Shown: piece by piece, positions 5,954-10,502 of the stretch
Position numbering within the stretch: position 1 is the first letter of the stretch
How the letters are laid out: every line of letters begins with the position of its first letter
Source: Thermoplasmata archaeon
GTDB taxonomy: Archaea > Thermoplasmatota > Thermoplasmata > Halarchaeoplasmatales > Halarchaeoplasmataceae
DNA: 10,502 nucleotides
Reading direction: 5' to 3'
Assembly: GCA_019594025.1 (NCBI GenBank)
Contig: JAFDUB010000060.1
Coordinates: 1-10,502, forward strand
Notes under the pieces: generated by a model
Seen by the model: only the letters and a program-made list of their open reading frames with translations
Told to the model about the DNA's origin: nothing
The model's database searches: none
Made by a program: the position numbers and the translations under genes

Positions 5954-6874
5954 ATGAAAGGAAAAAAAGTTGAAGATATGACAGTAAACGGTGAAATCAG
6001 CCTTTCCGAGTTAGTAACACAGTACGGTTCAGCTGGCGGCTTTACCGCTAAGAAGGTAAGCATAGCACGTGATATTCTAAACAATATGTTCCACCATGGG
6101 TGCACCAACTTTCTGTCCTTTCCCGCATGCATAATATCTACGGGTACACGGGGGATAATAAAAGAGGCGGTGAAACAAGAGTTATTCGATGTGATCATCA
6201 CCACCTGCGGTACACTTGATCACGACCTGGCTAGGATATGGGAGGACTACTTTCACGGCAGCTTTCGAGCTGACGATTCCACTCTCTATAAAGAGGGGGT
6301 GAACAGACTTGGTAACATATTCATACCTAACTCGTCCTACGGAGAAGTGCTTGAAAATCACATGCAGCCGCTTTTGGATGAGATTGTGGAAGAAGAGGGT
6401 GCTAAATTTAGTACTAAAGAGATCATATGGGAGTTCGGTAAGCGCTTAGAAGACAAGGACTCAATACTGTATTGGGCGGCTAAGAACGAAATACCTATTT
6501 TCGTACCGGGTATCACCGACGGTGCCTTCGGAACCCAGCTTTGGATGTACTGGCAGCGCAACAAAGATTTTCATATCGATCTCATGAAGGATCAACAGGA
6601 CCTGGCAGATATCGTATTCCCGGCTGAAGAGAGTGGTGCCTTGATGATAGGAGGAGGCATCTCCAAACACCACACCATATGGTGGAATCAATTCAGAGGC
6701 GGATTGGATCATGCGGTGTACATAACCACCGCTGTTGAATACGACGGTTCATTATCGGGAGCTAGATTGAGGGAAGCGATATCCTGGGGAAAGATAAGAG
6801 ATATGGCTAACAGAGTCACCGTCGAAGGAGACGCCACCGTACTTCTTCCGATGGTCCTGGCAGAATTTCTTTGA
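5954..6874 (+). CDS. dys: Deoxyhypusine synthase
   Basis: The product (306 residues) transfers the aminobutyl group of spermidine, with NAD, to a lysine of aIF5A, the first step of hypusine formation. The catalytic lysine that forms the covalent intermediate is K238 in GGGISKHH (233-240), matching K329 in human GGGVAKHH; bacterial look-alikes often lack it. Further family segments are GSAGGFTA (25-32), FLSFPACIISTG (53-64), DVIITTCGTLDHDL (79-92), NRLGNIFIPN (117-126), PGITDGAFG (185-193), YITTAVEYDGSLSGA (256-270) and AISWGKIR (275-282). The length is typical for archaea. ATG 5954 is favoured because a TATA-like box sits 26-30 bases upstream; ATG 5978 is a weaker alternative. It is divergent from ftsZ1 and ends 3 bases from the convergent pyrI stop. 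Its neighbours do not share a pathway with it. Confidence 0.95.
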   Translation: MKGKKVEDMTVNGEISLSELVTQYGSAGGFTAKKVSIARDILNNMFHHGCTNFLSFPACIISTGTRGIIKEAVKQELFDVIITTCGTLDHDLARIWEDYFHGSFRADDSTLYKEGVNRLGNIFIPNSSYGEVLENHMQPLLDEIVEEEGAKFSTKEIIWEFGKRLEDKDSILYWAAKNEIPIFVPGITDGAFGTQLWMYWQRNKDFHIDLMKDQQDLADIVFPAEESGALMIGGGISKHHTIWWNQFRGGLDHAVYITTAVEYDGSLSGARLREAISWGKIRDMANRVTVEGDATVLLPMVLAEFL

Positions 6875-6877
6875 GAT

Positions 6878-7351
6878 TTAAAGCAGATTCTCGGTGATCT
6901 CCTCTTCCCTCATCTCTCTTTCACAGTATACACATTTTATGTTAACCGGCTTACTGCTAATAACCTTAAATTCCGGCTCAACGGGTTCTTTCTGGTTGGT
7001 GATACAATTTCTATTCCTGCATCTTACAATCCCCTTACCCCTCTCTGGAAGCTTGACCCGTTCCTTTTTGATTACCTCGTAATCCCTGATTATATTGATG
7101 GTAGTTTCCGGAGATATCAGTGATATTTTATCGAGTTCGTCACTGCTTATTTCTTTGTTCTCAACCTTTACAATATCCTTCTTCCCGACGGAACTGTCGA
7201 CGTTCATAGCTATGCTTACTACGTCCTTGATCTCCACGTCGGTTAGGCCGAGTATCTTCAGTACCTTTAACGATTGACCACCGCGAATATGGTCGATCAC
7301 AGTACCTTTTCGTATTGGAGATATCTTTATTTTCTTCATCTTGTCGTTCAT
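6878..7351 (-). CDS. pyrI: Aspartate carbamoyltransferase regulatory chain PyrI
   Basis: The product (157 residues) is the regulatory subunit of the aspartate carbamoyltransferase dodecamer, where it binds nucleotide effectors and bridges catalytic trimers. The N-terminal allosteric domain begins with ISPIRKGTVIDHI (10-22), as expected for the nucleotide-binding strand. The C-terminal zinc domain has C111-x4-C116 and C140-x2-C143 in the contexts CRNRNCIT and KCVYC; these four cysteines hold the structural zinc that contacts PyrB. The length is normal. The ATG overlaps the pyrB stop by four bases (ATGA) and is preceded by a strong ribosome site. It is the second gene of pyrBI, and its end nearly abuts the deoxyhypusine synthase stop on the other strand. 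Confidence 0.96.
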   Translation of the reverse strand: MNDKMKKIKISPIRKGTVIDHIRGGQSLKVLKILGLTDVEIKDVVSIAMNVDSSVGKKDIVKVENKEISSDELDKISLISPETTINIIRDYEVIKKERVKLPERGKGIVRCRNRNCITNQKEPVEPEFKVISSKPVNIKCVYCEREMREEEITENLL

Positions 7352-8289
7352 AATTCCACCCCCATAAGCAGAGATAAAAGTGCCATCCTTATTGGAATAC
7401 CGTTGGCTGCCTGCTCGAAGTATCTGGCAAACGGAGTGTCATCTACTTCCGGAGATATTTCATCGACACGCGGTAGGGGATGCATTATGATTAAATCGTC
7501 CATAGCATTTTCAAGTGTTTCTAGATTTACATTGTAGCTATCTGCTATCTTTAAGTACTCTTCTTCATTGGGAAATCTCTCTCGCTGAATCCTTGTTACA
7601 TAAAGTACATCCAAATCTTCCACAGCCTTGCCTATATCTTCCTGCTGCTCGTACTCAATACCTCCATCGGTGAGTCTCCGAAGTATCTCTTTCGGCATCT
7701 GCAGAGGCGGGGGAGCTATGAATGTCATCTCCGTACCGTACATCGACAGTGCGGTGGTAAGGGAATGAACAGTTCGTCCGTACTTTAGGTCCCCGGCAAT
7801 CCCTATTTTATTTCCCGATATCTCCCCTTTCTCTTTCCTTATGGTGTACAGATCCAAAAGGGTTTGAGTAGGATGTTGACCTGCACCGTCACCCGCGTTT
7901 AAAACCGGTTTTGATGAAAATTTTGACGCCAGCCTTGCAGCACCCTCTTGGGGATGTCTTAGCACGACTATATCTGCGTAACTCGAGGTAACCGTTATGG
8001 TATCGGCAAGGGTTTCACCTTTCTTCGAAGATGACACGTCGGGACTAGCGAATCCGATTGTGTTACCTCCCAAACGTTTCATAGCGGCCTCGAAAGACAG
8101 CATTGTTCTTGTACTCGGCTCGAAAAAGAGATTGGCTAAAATTTTCCCCCGAAGGATATCGGTACTTTCACGTCCTTGGGCTATCGGCTCCATTAACTCA
8201 GCTTTATCAAGTACGTACCCTATCTCATCCACAGAAAAGTCTCTGATAGAAACGACATGATTTTTGTTGAACTCTACTTTCGATTTCAT
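7348..8289 (-). CDS. pyrB: Aspartate carbamoyltransferase catalytic chain PyrB
   Basis: The product (313 residues) condenses carbamoyl phosphate with L-aspartate to give N-carbamoyl-L-aspartate, the committed step of pyrimidine synthesis. The carbamoyl-phosphate site FFEPSTRT (55-62) is complete, followed by the mobile loop SSSKKGET (86-93). RHPQ (111-114), GAGQHPTQ (135-142), GDLKYGRTVHS (167-177), VTRIQRERF (231-239) and HPLPR (270-274) are the other active-site segments that separate it from ornithine carbamoyltransferase. The length is normal. The start MKSKVEF has no Shine-Dalgarno sequence, but a TATA-like box sits 26-28 bases upstream, so the message is probably leaderless. It is the first gene of a two-gene operon with pyrI. 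Confidence 0.97.
   Translation of the reverse strand: MKSKVEFNKNHVVSIRDFSVDEIGYVLDKAELMEPIAQGRESTDILRGKILANLFFEPSTRTMLSFEAAMKRLGGNTIGFASPDVSSSKKGETLADTITVTSSYADIVVLRHPQEGAARLASKFSSKPVLNAGDGAGQHPTQTLLDLYTIRKEKGEISGNKIGIAGDLKYGRTVHSLTTALSMYGTEMTFIAPPPLQMPKEILRRLTDGGIEYEQQEDIGKAVEDLDVLYVTRIQRERFPNEEEYLKIADSYNVNLETLENAMDDLIIMHPLPRVDEISPEVDDTPFARYFEQAANGIPIRMALLSLLMGVEL
7356..7363 (-). promoter_or_regulatory. Ribosome binding site of pyrI
   Basis: GGGGGTGG on the minus strand, 4 bases before the ATG at 7351 and inside the last codons of pyrB. It is the clearest Shine-Dalgarno sequence in the window. Its presence on an internal operon gene, and absence from first genes such as pyrB, fits the archaeal pattern of leaderless first genes and Shine-Dalgarno-led internal genes. 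Confidence 0.6.
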
Positions 8290-8313
8290 TAAAATAGGTG
8301 ATTAAAGAGGGGG

Positions 8314-8321
8314 GATATATG
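8314..8321 (-). promoter_or_regulatory. TATA-like box of pyrBI
   Basis: The 40-base gap before pyrB has CATATATC on the minus strand (8321-8314). The predicted transcript start near 8290 lies one base before the ATG at 8289. With no ribosome site visible, pyrB is probably leaderless and initiated separately from the coiled-coil gene upstream. Confidence 0.45.
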
Positions 8322-8329
8322 ATTTTGGA

Positions 8330-9199
8330 TTAAAGAAATCCCGCTTTCTGTAAGATCATGATATCCTCGGTGCCGAGTTTCTCTCCCTTCTTGAACTGTT
8401 CGTAGAGCTCTTCGGCACGCTCCTTGGTATCGATCTCGTCCTTTCTCTTCTTGGCTACACGCTTCTTCTTACGCAGTCCCCATAAAATCTTGTTATAATC
8501 CTGGATCTCGTTTACCGCGTCTATATGCTGCTGATGGTAATCGTCGGCAAGTGTTTTTGCATCGACGAACTTCCGCTGTGCTTCGTCAGCCTCTTTCCTC
8601 ACCCTATCTGCTTCATCGAAAACGTGCAGCATCTCCTCGTGGACGTCCTGAGCTTCATCCGCTTTAGTTGATACTTTTTCATGAGCTTCTTCAGCCTTTT
8701 TTTCGGCTTCTTTGAGTTCAGACATCAGCTTTTGTATTTCCTCGTTCTCTTCGATTAATCGTTTCATATCCCTGACCTTTTTCCGCAGGTTGGATATCTT
8801 ATCTACAAGTTCTCGTTCCTTCTCCGTCGATAGCACCTGGGTCTGCTGTTTGAATTCTAACTTTCTAATATCACGCTCAAGATTTTTAATGGTGGCCTCG
8901 CTTTCCGGCAGGAGCTGTTCCTTTTTTTGTTGAAGTTTTTTGGTAAGCTCCTTGACCTTATCGTTCATCTTGTTACGTGTAGCTTTAGCCTCTTTAACCT
9001 CTTCGTTAAGCTTGTTTCGGGTATCTTTAAACTCGTTACCTTTATCGATTAATTCTCTGACCTTAGCATTGAGCTCATCGCGTGTTTGTACCCAGGATTT
9101 CGCCTCTTGGTTCTTCTGGTCTCTAAGCCGTTTATACTTCTCTGCCTTGGAATTGGCTCTTTTTCTTTTTTCTTCCAGCTCCTCAAGAAGTTCCGTCAT
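8330..9199 (-). CDS. COG1340-type archaeal coiled-coil protein, function unknown
   Basis: The product (289 residues) is almost entirely charged helix, with long runs rich in Lys, Glu, Asp, Arg, Gln and Ala. It resembles the conserved but uncharacterised archaeal coiled-coil family COG1340; LEFKQQTQVLS (114-124) and the C-terminal GEKLGTEDIMILQKAG are wording I associate with it. Residues 26-85 carry a repeated R-[DN]-x2-N-x2-[VA] element beginning at R26, R40, R61 and R75, spaced 14, 21 and 14, all multiples of seven, with Asn at 30, 44, 65 and 79. Pro98 and the LEFKQQT segment probably break or turn the rod before a second coiled coil (about 125-265). A short globular tail ends the protein. 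There is no signal peptide, membrane segment or ATPase motif, so it is likely cytoplasmic. It is transcribed alone or ahead of pyrBI; the neighbours do not reveal its role. Confidence 0.8.
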   Translation of the reverse strand: MTELLEELEEKRKRANSKAEKYKRLRDQKNQEAKSWVQTRDELNAKVRELIDKGNEFKDTRNKLNEEVKEAKATRNKMNDKVKELTKKLQQKKEQLLPESEATIKNLERDIRKLEFKQQTQVLSTEKERELVDKISNLRKKVRDMKRLIEENEEIQKLMSELKEAEKKAEEAHEKVSTKADEAQDVHEEMLHVFDEADRVRKEADEAQRKFVDAKTLADDYHQQHIDAVNEIQDYNKILWGLRKKKRVAKKRKDEIDTKERAEELYEQFKKGEKLGTEDIMILQKAGFL

Positions 9200-9225
9200 G
9201 ATTCAAGCACTGTCCAGTAATTTAT

Positions 9226-9268
9226 GTTATATGAAATCAAGTTATTCAATATTGATTCCCCTTATAAG
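9226..9268 (-). promoter_or_regulatory. Candidate promoter region of the coiled-coil gene
   Basis: Two minus-strand TATA-like boxes are visible. CTTATAAG (9268-9261), preceded by the purine-rich GCGAAAGA expected of a TFB site, predicts a start near 9239 and a 40-base leader. CATATAAC (9233-9226) predicts a start near 9203, almost at the ATG (9199). The first has the better TFB element, the second the more usual leader length. Confidence 0.4.
9246..9255. promoter_or_regulatory. Perfect 10-base palindrome TCAATATTGA
   Basis: It lies between the stronger TATA-like box of the coiled-coil gene and its predicted start, a position where a bound repressor would block transcription. It is short and AT-rich, so chance is a real alternative. 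Confidence 0.2.
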
Positions 9269-9343
9269 TCTTTCGCACTGAAGTACCAATTTTTTATATT
9301 TAATTTGATATGATTTTACTTAATATACCAACTCTTGCACACA

Positions 9344-9360
9344 GACGAAAATATAATATA
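9344..9360 (+). promoter_or_regulatory. Promoter of the M18 aminopeptidase gene
   Basis: GACGAAAATATAATATA combines a purine-rich TFB-type element with a TATA-like box centred near 9354. The predicted start is near 9380, giving a leader of about 14 bases to the ATG at 9394. GGAGG at 9361-9365 is too far from the ATG (28 bases) to act as its ribosome site. The rest of the 194-base divergent region (9200-9393) is AT-rich and shows no gene. Confidence 0.45.
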
Positions 9361-9393
9361 GGAGGCAAACTTGATTGCCGTTCATTGATATAC

Positions 9394-10502
9394 ATGTCAC
9401 CAAAAGATGAAAGTGAGCTGGAAAAAAAATTGACACTTAAACTTGGATCCGCATGGAAGGACTGTGATGAAAAAACTTTGAAGAATATAATGCGTTTTTC
9501 CGAGGAATACAAGAATTACATTACCAAGGCCAAAACGGAGAGAAAGGCGGTTAGTGTTGCAGAAGAAATGCTGATTCAGACGGGATTTAAATCCATCCAT
9601 GAATTCAATGATTTAAAAAGCGGAGACAGAATATTCCTTAACAACAGGGGAAAATCTTTGGCAATCGCTATAATCGGAAAGGAAGATATTAGGGAGGGTT
9701 GCAACATGTTGGCCAGTCATATTGATTCCCCTAGAATCGATCTCAAAGCTAGGCCACTTTACGAGGACAGCGATTCACTTCTAGCAGTATTTAAAACACA
9801 TTATTATGGAGGAATCAAGAAGTACCAATGGGTTAATACACCTCTTTCAATAATGGGTAAAGTGGTTAAAGAAGACGGTACACAACTGGACATATGCATA
9901 GGAGAAGATGAAAATGACCCCGTTCTAGTCATTAGTGATTTATTACCGCATCTCTCTAAGAAGGCACAAGGGGAGAGGAAAACAAAAGAGGTCATCAAGG
10001 GTGAAGAACTGAACATCATCGTCGGTGGAAGACCTATAGAAGACGATTCAATTGAAAGTAAGTTAAAAATGAATATTTTGAAAATGCTGAACGATGAGTA
10101 CGACATAAAGGAAGAGGACTTTATCAGCGCTGAAATCGAAATCGTGCCTTCCGGTCCCGCCAGAGATGTTGGTCTGGATAGGAGTATGATCGGCGCTTAT
10201 GGTCATGATGACAGGATATGTGCTTTCACCTCGATGAAAGCAGGTATGGATATAGCCGATGTTCCTGAAAAAACCTCGGTGGTGTTAATGTTCGATAAAG
10301 AGGAGATAGGAAGCTTGGGTAACACGGGTGCAGGTTCAAGGTTCTTGACTTCCTTCTTATCCGAAGTGTTGGACAGGATTTTTGATGGTTACAGTTACGA
10401 CGACCTACAGAAGACCCTCAACAACTCTAAGGCTATATCCGGTGATGTCAGTGCGGCGGTAAATCCGTCCTTTAAAGGTGTACATGAAATGATGAACGCA
10501 CC
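9394..10502 (+). CDS. M18 family aminopeptidase (aspartyl aminopeptidase-like), 3' end cut
   Basis: The 369 residues before the right edge match M18 metallo-aminopeptidases, cytoplasmic enzymes that form large tetrahedral dodecamers and remove N-terminal, often acidic, residues. AKTER (46-50) and LASHIDSPRIDLK (106-118) carry the first metal ligand, His109. KTHYYGGIKKYQW (134-146), DLLPHL (182-187) and VPSGPARDVGLDRS (251-264) are family segments. GAYGHDDR (267-274) supplies the bridging Asp272. DKEEIGSLGNTGA (301-313) supplies the catalytic Glu303 and metal ligand Glu304, and SGDVSAAVNP (349-358) supplies Asp351. The final His ligand lies near the C-terminus, outside the window; a full protein would be about 450 residues. 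The wording is very close to bacterial members such as that of Thermotoga. ATG 9394 is chosen from the promoter position; it adds about 15 residues to the N-terminus compared with that relative. Transcription is divergent from the coiled-coil gene. Confidence 0.9.
   Translation, partial: MSPKDESELEKKLTLKLGSAWKDCDEKTLKNIMRFSEEYKNYITKAKTERKAVSVAEEMLIQTGFKSIHEFNDLKSGDRIFLNNRGKSLAIAIIGKEDIREGCNMLASHIDSPRIDLKARPLYEDSDSLLAVFKTHYYGGIKKYQWVNTPLSIMGKVVKEDGTQLDICIGEDENDPVLVISDLLPHLSKKAQGERKTKEVIKGEELNIIVGGRPIEDDSIESKLKMNILKMLNDEYDIKEEDFISAEIEIVPSGPARDVGLDRSMIGAYGHDDRICAFTSMKAGMDIADVPEKTSVVLMFDKEEIGSLGNTGAGSRFLTSFLSEVLDRIFDGYSYDDLQKTLNNSKAISGDVSAAVNPSFKGVHEMMNA

Noticed and set aside
9361..9388. GGAGG followed five bases later by a TTG opening a five-codon frame, a possible leader peptide.
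   Set aside because: Too short to support; it overlaps the predicted transcript start and such small frames arise easily by chance.
9300..9600. Leftward open frames across the start of the M18 gene.
   Set aside because: The plus-strand frame is a clear M18 N-terminus, and the leftward frames have no recognisable features.
9249..9730. Exact 14-base repeat ATATTGATTCCCCT at 9249-9262 and near 9718-9731.
   Set aside because: The second copy is inside conserved coding sequence for HIDSP of the M18 enzyme; one 14-base match in 10.5 kb of AT-leaning sequence is not surprising.
1..10502. Search for CRISPR repeats, insertion sequences, tRNA or rRNA genes, defence or secretion systems.
   Set aside because: By eye there are no regularly spaced repeats, transposase motifs, tRNA-like cloverleaf segments or defence genes; the window is almost fully occupied by housekeeping genes.

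Overview
The window looks like chromosomal core sequence from a euryarchaeon. The evidence is an archaeal-type gene set: archaeal FtsZ1, MptD-type dihydroneopterin aldolase, archaetidylserine synthase and decarboxylase, deoxyhypusine synthase, aspartate carbamoyltransferase with a separate PyrI chain, Trm1, and a COG1340-type coiled-coil protein. TATA-like boxes sit where archaeal boxes should, about 26 bases before predicted transcript starts, and several genes appear leaderless. I cannot place the lineage more finely. I see no tRNA, rRNA, CRISPR array, insertion sequence or phage gene.

Layout: bases 1-1224 (+) hold the 3' part of a PAPS-reductase-like protein fused to a two-cluster ferredoxin domain; its start lies left of the window. 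It converges with, and overlaps by 14 bases, the leftward pair THEP1-like NTPase -> trm1 (2823-1211). Upstream of that is a second leftward cluster: ftsZ1 (5760-4624), archaetidylserine decarboxylase (4579-3980), archaetidylserine synthase (3989-3246) and mptD (3270-2884), with overlaps that suggest translational coupling in the last three. A 193-base divergent region (5761-5953) separates ftsZ1 from deoxyhypusine synthase (5954-6874, +). That gene runs tail to tail, with a 3-base gap, into pyrB-pyrI (8289-6878, leftward). Next is a leftward gene for a 289-residue coiled-coil protein (9199-8330). A second 194-base divergent region (9200-9393) leads to an M18 aminopeptidase (9394 onward, +) cut by the right edge.

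Functional themes: division and membrane lipid synthesis sit together (ftsZ1 beside the two enzymes that make archaetidylethanolamine). There is one step of pterin (methanopterin or folate-like) synthesis, the committed step of pyrimidine synthesis, hypusine modification of aIF5A, tRNA G26 methylation, and a sulfur or redox enzyme. No clearly new system is visible. The items most worth a second look are a set of helically phased palindromes between ftsZ1 and deoxyhypusine synthase, a Trm1 lacking its usual zinc-binding cysteines, the multi-cluster reductase, and heptad-spaced Arg/Asn repeats in the coiled-coil protein.
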